Assembly: GCA_900074885.1 (NCBI GenBank)
Contig: FJUW01000043.1
Location: forward strand, 372,001-436,000
DNA: 64,000 nt
Direction of reading: 5' to 3'
From: Rhynchosporium graminicola
Lineage: Eukaryota > Ascomycota > Leotiomycetes > Helotiales > Ploettnerulaceae
The stretch's first letter is position 1. Each line of letters begins with the position of its first letter. The notes under the pieces are model-generated. The model did no database searches and had not been told where the DNA came from. It was given only the letters and a program-made list of their open reading frames with translations. The translations under genes and the position numbers were made by a program. Positions 22,958-32,140 of the stretch are shown one piece after another.

Positions 22958-23506
22958 TTATTCGTCCAGGCGTGCATGCCGAGCCTCTTCTACTTGCTGA
23001 AGGTGGGAGATGATGTGCGTTGTAGGTCGCTCAATGGCTAAGCGCTGATATGCCTCCAATCCTTTTCGCTTGCCAGGTGGCCGATTGCAAAGGTCTTGTC
23101 CGAGCTCTTTGAGATATTGGATAGAGCTGAAATGTTCTGCGCCTTGAGGAATGGATTCAGAAACTCTTTGAAAGAGTCGCTGCTGCAATGTTGGAAAGTC
23201 CGTCCATGGCATCAGAAGGTCGGGCAGGAGCTTATTCTTGCTGCTGAGTATGAAGCCCTGCATACTAAGGCTTATGTCTGTTTGGATATGTAGTGGCTTC
23301 GAGAGGAATGTGTGGCAGGCTCGTAGGTATTCTTCGAATGTGGTGCGTCTTGTCTTCGTTTCCTCTTTTCCATCCCTATTCCATTTCGCTGTTCGTCATT
23401 TGCTCGTCGGCTTGCACTGCACGCCTTCGCTCCTGTTGTACCCGCTAATCTGCTTCTTGAAGTCGTTACCAAGTCGTGCAAATTCTGATTCTCGCCTTGA
23501 TGACAT
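22958..23506 (-). pseudogene. truncated copy of nuclease-kinase gene N-terminus
   Basis: The start MSSRRESEFARLGNDFKKQI (23506) mirrors MATRRDSDFARLEELLQEE of the intact gene at 28508-30847. The reading frame breaks at a stop after about 36 codons. It resumes as TRRTTFEEYLRACHTFLSKP and continues with PWTDFPTLQQRLFQRV and ERPTTHIISHLQQVEEAR. It then stops at 22958, before the nuclease-like and kinase-like domains. The arginine/glutamate-rich coiled coil of the intact copy is mostly missing. This is a decayed partial duplicate. Confidence 0.8.
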
Positions 23507-24229
23507 TTTGTTGGGGCAGGATCGTTGTCAACCTGAAGAATGTGATCGCAATGTTCCGAAAACCCGTTTATTGGACAGAACGTTTATTGTCATGGCAACG
23601 CGACCGTCCACCCTAGTAGAGCAAGTAGCAGAGTTACATGCTTATTATTTAAAGACAACAATTTCCTCAATTGTGATGAGATTACCTTACGGATATACAG
23701 CGAATCTTCTTAACAACGACACGTAAAGCATGCAAGAATCCCAAATAATTAAAGTTCCGGAATGCTGCAACCAAAGCTCAGAGCCTGAAGGTGTACCTTT
23801 CATACGAAAGTACCAGGCTACTCGGCCACTATCGGGTCACAGACTACGCGAACCCCACCACTTGGAAAGTCCAGCAACTCATTTCCTCCTGCCGGCAAAA
23901 AACCTCATCAAGCGCTTGAATTTCAAGCAACAGATTAGACTGCGTCCAAAGCTGCTTTTGAACAACCGATAACGATTTAGTTATTCTCCCCCACCTGGTC
24001 CGCCGATAACACTCATCTCACCCGCGCCGAGGGGCAGCCGTTTACATATTAGCATTTCCAACCCCCCAGTTGTTTCACCAGATTCATTTCTCTTCTCACC
24101 ACAAGCCTACTCTATCCTATTCTATTCTTCGCACTTAGCATATTCTTTTCTAGTCTATCGAAGGCGCAAAAAGTCCCTCCGACTTTCGAAGAGCCGAACT
24201 TCACCTACGGCATTTACGCAAATACGCAA
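23507..24229 (+). repeat. duplicated upstream region, left copy
   Basis: Homologous to about 30848-31612. Shared blocks include GAGGGGCAGCCGTT (24030 and 31420), ACTTAGCATATTCT (24135 and 31538) and AACTTCACCTACGGCATTTA (24198 and 31578). Similarity stops abruptly at about 24229, where AT-rich sequence begins. The copy spans the divergent promoter and the 5' end of the neighbouring plus-strand gene. Confidence 0.7.
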
Positions 24230-24456
24230 TTTTTAATTAAATGAATTAACTAAGATTTGATTAAATTAAATTAACTGTTTTTTCCCATTGATTAAATTAA
24301 GTCTAGAGTTAATCAATGATTTAATTAATTTACTTTAGAATAATTACAAGTAGTTTTAATGCATTATAATCACTCTATGTATCTCTTACTATCTAGGATA
24401 TCTTATAAATCTATAATTAAAAATCAATATCTAGTATATTTTAATACTTTTTAGAC
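24230..24456. repeat. AT-rich low-complexity block
   Basis: About 225 bp of almost pure A/T with repeated TTAATTAAAT, GATTAAATTAA and TTAACT words, sharply bounded on the left by duplicated unique DNA and on the right by the transposon. It could be an older AT-rich insertion or a repeat degraded by repeat-induced point mutation. Confidence 0.7.
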
Positions 24457-24458
24457 TA

Positions 24459-24638
24459 CTAGCCGGTCCACCTCCAGTTTCGCTCGGGGCTCGCTTACTG
24501 TCGGGGTTAGCAAATGCCGTCGACATGCAAAAGCCGTCAATTTTAATGCTTGAAAACGCGTTCTACCACCCAAATTGACCACTTTTGACATTACTACCAA
24601 CATTCAGTTTTTATCAATTCTGCCCAAAATGCCAGTAC
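24459..24638 (+). repeat. left terminal inverted repeat
   Basis: About 180 bp matching the reverse complement of 26737-26912 with few differences: TTTT versus none near 24583, a C/T change near 24490, and two or three changes at the inner edge. It runs through the transposase start codon at 24629. Confidence 0.85.
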
Positions 24639-26720
24639 CCCGTAGTAAATATTACTTCCAAAGTCATGCTACTAAATCGGACTACGAAAAGGCCTTCCGA
24701 GACGCCAAATTATGGTCTATCGCGCACCCTATAGATCGCCCCTCTAAGGTAGCGCGTCAATTTGATATCAAGGTCAATTCTTTTACTAAGGCTCTTACAA
24801 GAGTAAGGCGTATAGAGGCTAAAGGTAGCTTAAAGAAGGAGCTATTTCCAGGAAGTGGTGGCCATAATAAGCTCCTTACTGCCTTGCAGGAGGAGGCAAT
24901 TATACAATATTGCTATGATCATTGGGAGGTAGATATGGGAGCTACTCATCTGATGGTTAAATCAGCAATCGCTCATCTACTTGCAGTATGATCTCCTTAC
25001 TAATAGAATGATCTTCTGCTAATAACTATATCAATAGGCCCAGCACCCTCCAAAGCCACCTCCATCCGATACCTGGTACTATAAGTGGCTCCGTAATCAT
25101 CCCGACCTTCATTCGATTAAGACAAAGCCTATGGAGGCTATACGCGTAGAGCCGCATACAGAAGAAGAGGTTATAGAGTGGTTTAGAGCACTTGAGAAGG
25201 AGTTATTAAGGCTGAATATCACACAAGGAAAGAGAGTACTGAATATGGACGAATCTGGTATACGAGGGGCCCTCCCGTACGCAGAGAGTGTAGTTGTTCC
25301 AAAGAGTGTAAATACGCTATATACACCTACACAAGGAAGCCGTAAAACAGTTACTATTATAGAAACTATACGTGGCGATGGAAAGAGAACGCTTCCAGCC
25401 TTTGTGATTTGCCCTGGAGAGTATATTATGGAAAATTGGATATCAGATACCCTCTCTGGCGACGAGACAATTACCTGCTCTTCTACTGGGTATATCAATA
25501 ACTCGATTATCATAGAATACGCCTATCATTTGATGAAACACTCGCATGCCGGACCAGATAAGCCATGGAAACTACTCCTTCTAGACGGCCACGAATCTCA
25601 CTACTATAAGCCATTTATAGTCCTCCTTCAAGAGAATCATATACAGCCATGGTACTTTCCAAGTCACCTTACCCACGCTCTTCAGCCATTAGATGTAGGT
25701 GTTTTCCGACCTTGGAAGCACTATCATTCCCAAGCTGTTAATTCAGCCTTACGGAACCTTGATATTACCTACTCAATTACCTCTCTCTTTAGAGACCTTA
25801 CTAGTATACGACAAAAAACTATGCAACAGCATACTATTCAGAACGCTTTCAAGAACGCTGGTATATGGCCCCTTAGCTATAAAGCTGGCTTGAAGCGTAT
25901 AAGGTCATTTGGAAAGCAGAAGGCTACAAACTTGACTTTAAGAAAGCCGGAATTACCTCTACTTCTATCTACGCCTACAGAGAGAGTACATAAGGTTACT
26001 ACTATAATAGAGTCATTTATTGGAAGAGATCCGACTCAGTTTTCCGACCAGTCAAAGGAGATATTCCAAGATTCTATGGAAGGAGCTGTAATACAGCTCC
26101 ATAAGGCATATATTACCTCTGCAGATAACGCAATCCTTCAGCAGAAGCTCCAAAATAGCGCTAAAAGAATAAAAACCTCTCGTCGATCTATCAAGGGAAA
26201 TGGAGGGTCTCCAGGTACAATTAGTGACTTACGACTCCAAATTCAAGCTAAAGCCGAAGCTGATAGGAAGGAAGGCTTTAAGAGAGCTAGCCGAATACTC
26301 TCTAATACAATTGGAAGATATAAGGCAACTTTGAAGCAAGCAGGAGTTCTAGCTCGGAAGAGAAATAGAGCTAGAAAGCTTCAATTGAAGGAGATTCAAA
26401 AGAAAGGAGAGATAGTACCATCTGATTCAGAGCTCTGGCAAGTAGAAAGAGAGCCATATAAACAGCCTACACCTACCGAAGTAGTACTCTCCTCTGAAGA
26501 AGGCTACCCTGCGCTTGTAGTTTCTAAAAAACAGTTTGAATTAGAGCTTGATAGAGACCTAGATAAAGAGGTTGAGATATTTTGTACACTAAGTCAAGCT
26601 TTACAAGAAGAAGATCGGTATATAGAGTCGTCACCACCTATACAAGAGTTTGAGGAGAGCTCTGAAAGTGACCAAGAAGAAGACGGAATTACAGCTGGAA
26701 TTGATTATATAGAGTTTTAA
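24629..26720 (+). CDS. pogo/Fot1 DDE transposase, 679 aa
   Basis: Exon 1 is 24629-24985 and exon 2 is 25038-26720. A 52-nt intron (GTATGA donor, CAATAG acceptor, CTAATAAC branch) joins them in phase 0. The N-terminal part (RPSKVARQFDIKVNSFTKAL) is a helix-turn-helix of the Psq/CENP-B type. The DDE core has aspartates in VLNMDESG, LLLDGHESHY and LQPLDVGVF; the last two are separated by 35 residues (DD35D), as expected for pogo/Fot1. SHLTHALQPLD is the family signature. A basic, coiled C-terminal tail (AGVLARKRNRARKLQLKE) ends with an acidic stretch. The catalytic triad is complete and no frame is broken, so activity is plausible. Confidence 0.93.
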
Positions 26721-26736
26721 GCCTTAGAATGAATTA

Positions 26737-26912
26737 TACTAGTATTTTGGGTAGAATTGATAAAAACTGAATGTTGGTAGTAATGTCAGTGGTCAATTTG
26801 GGTGGTAGAACGCGTTTTCAAGCATTAAAATTGACGGCTTTTGCATGTCGACGGCATTTGCTAACCCCGACAGTAAGCGAACCCCGAGCGAAACTGGAGG
26901 TGGACCGGCTAG
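26737..26912 (-). repeat. right terminal inverted repeat
   Basis: Inverted match of the left repeat. Its inner edge reads CCCAAAATACTAGTA (reverse strand) where the left repeat has CCCAAAATGCCAGTA, so the start codon exists only on the left. Confidence 0.85.
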
Positions 26913-26975
26913 TACATGGCGCGAGGAGAAGGAGCAACAGTGGTCACAATTGTCCCGCTCATACTCATCTCCACA

Positions 26976-27014
26976 GGAACGATGGAACTTCGCAGGAACG
27001 CTGGAACTTCGCAG
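26976..27014 (+). repeat. 19-bp minisatellite, two units
   Basis: AGGAACGATGGAACTTCGC and AGGAACGCTGGAACTTCGC in tandem. These are close to the reverse complement of the unit in the array at 27236, so the two form an inverted pair about 220 bp apart, just right of the transposon. Confidence 0.75.
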
Positions 27015-27235
27015 GATTGATACGCCTGAATCCCCCACGTAGTAAATGCTGATGAATTAAACCAGTTACGTGCAATATACGCTTTTCAGTTCGTGGCGCT
27101 ACCAATGCATAACACTGTTTACGCTAGGCCTTATCGGCCCCTCCCCACAGCGGGAGAACAAAGATTACTGAAGTTTCCTCGAGAAAACGTGGGCACTAAA
27201 ACAATGCACGTACTCGTCGTCGCTCTGAGTTGAGA
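27015..27235. other. spacer between inverted minisatellite units
   Basis: No coding potential seen. Confidence 0.4.
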
Positions 27236-27349
27236 GCGAACTTCCATCGCTCCTGCGAACTTCCATCGCTCCTGCGAACTTCCATCGCTCCTGCGAACTT
27301 CCATCATTCCTGCGAACTTCCATCGTTCCTGTAAACTTCCATTACTCTT
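27236..27349 (-). repeat. 19-bp minisatellite array, six units
   Basis: Six tandem copies of GCGAACTTCCATCGCTCCT; the first three are identical, the last three diverge progressively (CATTCCT, CGTTCCT, TACTCTT endings). Same family, opposite orientation, as the array at 33796-33965. Confidence 0.9.
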
Positions 27350-27615
27350 GGCACTGTGCCGGCAGGCTTGCTATAAGACACCAGAGCGCTTGATGCTGTT
27401 CTAACCCTAGCGGGATTGACGTGCCGCTGCGTCGCATGATAGTCTGAGATGACTCGCATGTAATATGAAGGAGAGTGCTATGAAAGTAAGCCTCCATTCA
27501 GCAACCTTCGCGTGGTTCTACCTCGGAGTTCTTTCGCATTGACTCCGGCATTATCGTCAAATCACCTATGAAGGTTTAGGTAGGAAACCCCAACCGCAAG
27601 AAACTAGAGGAAGAA
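27350..27615. other. spacer upstream of kinase fragment
   Basis: Contains a possible 3' splice site (GTTTAG near 27578) after which an open frame (GNPNRKKLEEE) leads into the gene at 27616, suggesting a lost or unrecognised upstream exon. No convincing donor or start was found. Confidence 0.35.
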
Positions 27616-28338
27616 ATGGAGGAAGCCATCTCTTTTGAACGGCAGATTCTGAAAAGCTGGGTAATCATCCCAGGATTGTTCCGTTTGCGCACCCTCCAAC
27701 CTCATATGGCCGCAAAGCTAAGCGTTGACAGCTATCTGGGAGCTCATGCCGCTTCGAGAGGCATTCTGCTTACCGAAGCAAGCCATGGAGATCTGCAGAC
27801 ATACATTGACTTCAACAAAACATCAATCAACAATTCACTGCGTTGGAAATGGTCTGTACAAGCGGTTAAAGCCGTTGCACATGTGCACGGGCAGGGCGTG
27901 ATACACTCGGACCTGCGACCCGAAATCTACCTACTGCATGCCACAGGGTCATCACTGGACCTTTGGCTCTGTGACTTTGGTGGATCAAGATGTGACGAGC
28001 TGGGACTCAATGTCCATCACCTGCCCGACGAACCGTTTTCCGACCCCCGAATGCCGTGGGAGTCGACAACAGCAATTGATATCTTCAGTCTAGGGTCCAT
28101 CGTCTACACCATTCTGAGGGGATACTGGCCATATATGGAAGGCCCACCCCCAGTGACTGTGGAGGACAAGAATGTCTATGAGACCCACGTGAACGAGATG
28201 TTTGCAGCGGGGATATTCCCAGACGTGTCTATGTTGAGAGGTGGAAAGGTGATCAAGGGATGCTGGGACCACCAGTACAAAACCGCCGAGGAGGTGCTCT
28301 GGGCTGTCCAGTCGGAATTGGTGGCGGTAGACAAGTAG
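27616..28338 (+). CDS. protein kinase-like, N-lobe missing
   Basis: 240 codons from the first ATG. The C-lobe is recognisable: ILLTEASHGDLQTYI (hinge), then VKAVAHVHGQGVIHSDLRPE (catalytic loop), DLWLCDFGGSRCDE (DFG) and AIDIFSLGSIVYTILRGYWP (F helix). It keeps the HxD aspartate and the DFG, but the catalytic-loop asparagine is replaced (HSDLRPEIYL instead of KPEN). There is no glycine-rich loop or VAIK lysine. The gene may be 5'-truncated, or an upstream exon may be hidden in 27350-27615. Probably a pseudokinase or gene relic. It lies convergently with the nuclease-kinase gene, 170 bp away. Confidence 0.65.
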   Translation: MEEAISFERQILKSWVIIPGLFRLRTLQPHMAAKLSVDSYLGAHAASRGILLTEASHGDLQTYIDFNKTSINNSLRWKWSVQAVKAVAHVHGQGVIHSDLRPEIYLLHATGSSLDLWLCDFGGSRCDELGLNVHHLPDEPFSDPRMPWESTTAIDIFSLGSIVYTILRGYWPYMEGPPPVTVEDKNVYETHVNEMFAAGIFPDVSMLRGGKVIKGCWDHQYKTAEEVLWAVQSELVAVDK

Positions 28339-28507
28339 CATGCATAGGTTCGCACAGCAAGCACGAACATCAGTAGGCTGTAGATTTGATGTCCTGCTCT
28401 TATACCATCGGTACACGTCACATAATTGTAGGAAGATATGGCCATAGAAAGTGAACAAAAGTGATCATTGATGGTTGAATTGAAGACTACCTAAATATGT
28501 GAATCGC

Positions 28508-30847
28508 TCAAACCAAAGCACCTGCTGGCATTGATGAAAATTTCGCAAGACTTCGACGGGACGCATTAGGGTTGAAGTGGAGGTATTTCCGCTTCCGGTT
28601 TGGCGAAGTCTCTTGAAGAACTGGCACTCGCCTGAAAATCTTCGAACGCTCAAAATCTACCAGCACCACATTTCTGGTCTCGGGATTCCATAGTACATTT
28701 GGTGGCCGTACATCACAATGCTCTACTCCGTAATCCAGCAATTTCGTAACTGCCATGCTCGTTTCCGCAGCCAAATCCCGTCCTATGACTTGTACCAAAT
28801 CCTTGCATGCCTGTTCGCCTGCCCAGGACATGAGCAGCATGTGAACAATTCTAACCCCAACGTCAAGAAAGTAAGGACGGACGAGAGAGATGTTCCCAAG
28901 GTAGATTGGTATAAGCTCCCCCTGAACTTTGTCCAAGTGTTGATAAACCAACCCTTCATGCTTCAATTTGGCTTCGAATGCCGTCACAGTCCCTTTGGCA
29001 ACGAAAGCATATCCATACGACTCTAAAGTCAATCTGAACAGAGCACCACGGGCACCTTGCTTTCCAATTGGCTCACACCCATTGTCGGGGTCGTCCGCGA
29101 GTTGACGTAATACAAGTCTCGCAAGAGACTTCCGTCCCAAAGCATGGTGGGTGCCGGTCCCATGAGCACGATGTGCGCTGACATTCGGACAAGCATTGTT
29201 CAAGAGCCCTTTTTGAACCAGCCCTATCAAGCAAGCCTGTGTGCAATATTGTCGATTGCGGACATTGCTCTCTTTCGCTGCTTGTGATGAATTAGAGGAA
29301 CGTATCTGTTCGGTAACAGACTGGCGTGTACGAGACCCAGGCTTGCTTGGCGTTTCGACGTCTGAGGTCTCATCCGATGAGCCAGACGGACTCTGTGAAT
29401 CTTCGTGCACATTTATATCTGCAGAGCCACAACTATTTCTTGCCTTTCGTAGCTTCCTGGGTCTCAGCATGATCGGCGACCGCTTGAAAGGATGGACTCG
29501 CGCATGGAATACTGAGGCTGGAGGCGCCAAAGTCTTCTCCTCAGGAGACATCTGTCGTAAGATTACTTCGTGATCTATCACAGCTCTATAAGCATTGTCT
29601 AGCGCGTGATTTCGCCATTTTTGGCTGCGAGGCTTCGATCCCAGTGCCATTAAGCAGAAGGTGGAGGTCTGGCTTACTGCGGTGCGACACAGTAAGATAT
29701 CGACTTCGCTTTGTGCTTCGGCTTCGATGTTGGGTTCAGCGAGGTGATAATAAAGCGTATGTGGCTCATCTTCCTTGAGCTGAAGGAAAACATCGGCTTC
29801 TCCTGTAGCCAATTTGCTGTACTCGAGGCCGTTCTCAATCATATATGCATACGTTTGCGTCAGAGCTGCTGCCGTCAGCCACTCAGAGTGGTACACAAAC
29901 TTGTCCTCTGGATCAGTCGGTATTGTAATCCGATTGATGACATCCTCCGGAATATTCATAGACCCTTTGTCAGCTCGCAAAAGTCCAGCCCGCAGATTGA
30001 AGACTGACAGCTTGTGAGACGGTTTGTATTCCACAACCATACACAAGCTCCGCGAGCCATCTGCCTCCTTGTATACACAAATCTGATCGGCGTTCCGCGG
30101 TTTTGGATTCGAGCTTGAGGCTTGTCCTTTGCTTGAAATGCGGAGATCCTGCAGACTTTGTTGGACCTCTTCGTTGCTATCACTGAGGGTGTTGGCATGG
30201 TTCTCGAAAATGATACCACCGCCCAAGTTGAACTCACGGCGAGCCTCTCTTATCTGCCGAAGGTGGGAGATGATATGCGTTGTCGGTCGCTCAACGGCTG
30301 AGCGCTGATATGCCTCCAAATCCTTTTCGCTTGCCAGTGCTCGGTCGCAAAGGTCTTCCCCTAGCTCGGTGAGGTATTGGGTGGAGCTGAAAAGTTCTGC
30401 GTCTCGTGGTATGTGCTCGTATATTCTTTCGAAAAGCTGCTGCTGTAGTACTGGAAAGTCCGTCCAAGGCTTCAACAGGGTCGGACAGGGCTTGTCCCTG
30501 GGCCTGGTGATGGAGCCCTGTGTACTGAGGCTCTTGTCTGTCTGGATACGAAGCGGTTTCGAGAGGAGTGTGTGGCAGGCACGTATGTATTCTTCGAATG
30601 TGGTGGGTCTTGTTTTCTTTCCCTCAATCTGAGCGCGAGACTCAGCTTCTTGTCGACCTCGCTGCTCGTCCTCTGCGCGTCTTTGTTCCTCTTCTGCTCG
30701 CTTGTCGGCTTCCTGTCGATTACGCCGCTCATCCTCCGCACGTCGTCGCTCCTGTTCTGCCCGTTCGTCTGCTTCCCGTCGATTACGCCGCTCTTCCTGA
30801 AGCAACTCCTCTAGGCGCGCAAAATCTGAGTCCCGTCGTGTAGCCAT
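28508..30847 (-). CDS. large protein with coiled coil, nuclease-like and kinase-like domains, 779 aa
   Basis: Single uninterrupted frame. Residues about 10-75 are a tandem R/E-rich coiled coil (units like RRAEDERRNRQEADKRAEEE). Residues about 75-190 are a conserved helical region (TTFEEYIRACHTLLSKPLRI; ERPTTHIISHLRQIREARRE). Around 240-280, NADQICVYKEADGS then LCMVVEYKPSHKLS shows a D...E-x-K arrangement as in PD-(D/E)XK nuclease folds. The C-terminal third is kinase-like: FVAKGT with a lysine, EHCDVRPPNVLW as catalytic loop, and VVLVDFERS in place of DFG. This composition is widespread in filamentous fungi and recalls Crinkler-type effector architecture; that link is inference. No signal peptide is seen. 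The truncated duplicate is at 22958-23506. Confidence 0.8.
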   Translation of the reverse strand: MATRRDSDFARLEELLQEERRNRREADERAEQERRRAEDERRNRQEADKRAEEEQRRAEDEQRGRQEAESRAQIEGKKTRPTTFEEYIRACHTLLSKPLRIQTDKSLSTQGSITRPRDKPCPTLLKPWTDFPVLQQQLFERIYEHIPRDAELFSSTQYLTELGEDLCDRALASEKDLEAYQRSAVERPTTHIISHLRQIREARREFNLGGGIIFENHANTLSDSNEEVQQSLQDLRISSKGQASSSNPKPRNADQICVYKEADGSRSLCMVVEYKPSHKLSVFNLRAGLLRADKGSMNIPEDVINRITIPTDPEDKFVYHSEWLTAAALTQTYAYMIENGLEYSKLATGEADVFLQLKEDEPHTLYYHLAEPNIEAEAQSEVDILLCRTAVSQTSTFCLMALGSKPRSQKWRNHALDNAYRAVIDHEVILRQMSPEEKTLAPPASVFHARVHPFKRSPIMLRPRKLRKARNSCGSADINVHEDSQSPSGSSDETSDVETPSKPGSRTRQSVTEQIRSSNSSQAAKESNVRNRQYCTQACLIGLVQKGLLNNACPNVSAHRAHGTGTHHALGRKSLARLVLRQLADDPDNGCEPIGKQGARGALFRLTLESYGYAFVAKGTVTAFEAKLKHEGLVYQHLDKVQGELIPIYLGNISLVRPYFLDVGVRIVHMLLMSWAGEQACKDLVQVIGRDLAAETSMAVTKLLDYGVEHCDVRPPNVLWNPETRNVVLVDFERSKIFRRVPVLQETSPNRKRKYLHFNPNASRRSLAKFSSMPAGALV

Positions 30848-31337
30848 TTTCGTAGATGTAAGCTTGTTGTCGAATCGAAAGTATAGATTGAGCGGCTGTT
30901 ATCGATTTGGCTTGGCCTCACTCATTATTGTCCGGGCAACGGTCCAGGACTTCATATCATTCCCATTTTCCCGACTCAAGGCTTGGCGACATTGTAGTGG
31001 GCATAAGGATGGACACCAATAGTTGTTTGAGGGTGCTCGGAGGAACCATTTTGACGCAGAGATATGTGTCGATCCCAAATAGTTAAATCTGAATCTTTTC
31101 TGCGACCGAAACTTGGTGCAAAGGCTGTACTTTCAACCCGAACACATTCTAGAGGTTGCATTGCAGCCTAACTGCACAGGGTCTATTCGGTCAGTGTCGG
31201 ATTGCTGAGCAAATCACATGGGCATGGACCCCACCACTGCCAGAGCCCGCAAACCACAATTTCTCTTTTCGAAGGAGTAAACCTCATCGACCTCTCACAT
31301 TTCAAAGAAGGAGTCAGATACCATCCAAGGCCGTTTC
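30848..31337. other. divergent promoter region, right copy of duplication
   Basis: Upstream DNA of the nuclease-kinase gene and of the plus-strand gene that follows. It is partly homologous to 23507-24000. No other gene. Confidence 0.5.
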
Positions 31338-32140
31338 TTGAGCGTCAACGATGACTCAGTTGTTCTACCTGACCAGCTCCGTCCAGCTCCGCCAATAGAC
31401 CTTGTCCCAAATATACTGAGGGGCAGCCGTTGCGACCTCTCTTTCATCCTCCATCAGCATTCTGCTGGCGATTCATTTCATCAGATTCAATCTTTCCTCG
31501 CCGCGCGGCTTTACCTTACCACCTTGTCCCCCTCTTACTTAGCATATTCTATCAAGGGCGCAGGAGGTTTTGAAGACTCAACTTCACCTACGGCATTTAC
31601 GCAAATAGACAACCTCGTTCTCCAATCTCGCAACGAACACAAATCCGTTCTCACAAGCAAGGTAAATACGAGGACGAGCGTCTCCATCCACCATACAGTC
31701 TGTGCAGCTACTCATATTGTATAGGCGGTAATCACGTTCCATACGCGCACTGTCCTAGCCTTGTGACGAGCAATCACCAAGCAAGGGGGCTCTTCAGCAC
31801 GCTTTGTTGGTCACCATGACGGTCAGACATTTTGAACTTTCATTTTACTCCTTTCAATTTACTGATAGCTAATGTGTGTGTGCCTATTCAGATTGGCGAC
31901 GAAGCTCTTGCTGGACGAGAAGAAAAGGACATCCAGATTCATACTTTCGCCCCAGATTCCACTAGAGCAAGGAAGATGTGCTTCAAAGGCGTATATCTTG
32001 CGATCTACAACAAAGCAACAAGCTACTATGCAACACACATATCCAACGAAAGCCCCACAACCGAATATCTGGAATATGATGTGCCTGCCGGATACTCTGT
32101 TCATGTCAGAGGTGCTAGTGTGTATTTTACAGTGCTTTAG
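31338..32140 (+). CDS. hypothetical spliced protein, start uncertain
   Basis: The last exon is the best supported: after a TATTCAG acceptor (about 31891), IGDEALAGREEKDIQIHTFA leads through KMCFKGVYLAIYNKATSYYA to GYSVHVRGASVYFTVL and the stop at 32138-32140. An upstream open frame (about 31338-31661, with TAFTQIDNLVLQSRNEHKSV) ends at AAG|GTAAAT and could splice in phase 0 to it, but it has no ATG, so the true start or an additional exon is unknown. No family recognised. Its 5' part is duplicated at 24000-24229. The stop overlaps the stop of the convergent gene. Confidence 0.45.

Larger units (their letters stand above)
24459..26912 (+). mobile_element. Fot1/pogo-type DNA transposon, apparently intact, 2454 bp
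   Basis: Both ends begin CTAGCCGGTCCACCTCCAGT in inverted orientation and are flanked by TA (24457-24458 and 26913-26914), the target duplication of Tc1/mariner-pogo elements. One uninterrupted transposase gene (one intron) fills the interior. The terminal inverted repeats are unusually long, about 176-180 bp. The very few mismatches between them and the open transposase frame argue for a recent insertion. Confidence 0.92.

Noticed and set aside
27236..27349. CRISPR-like array
   Set aside because: Units are head-to-tail with no unique spacers, and the genome is eukaryotic, so it is a minisatellite.
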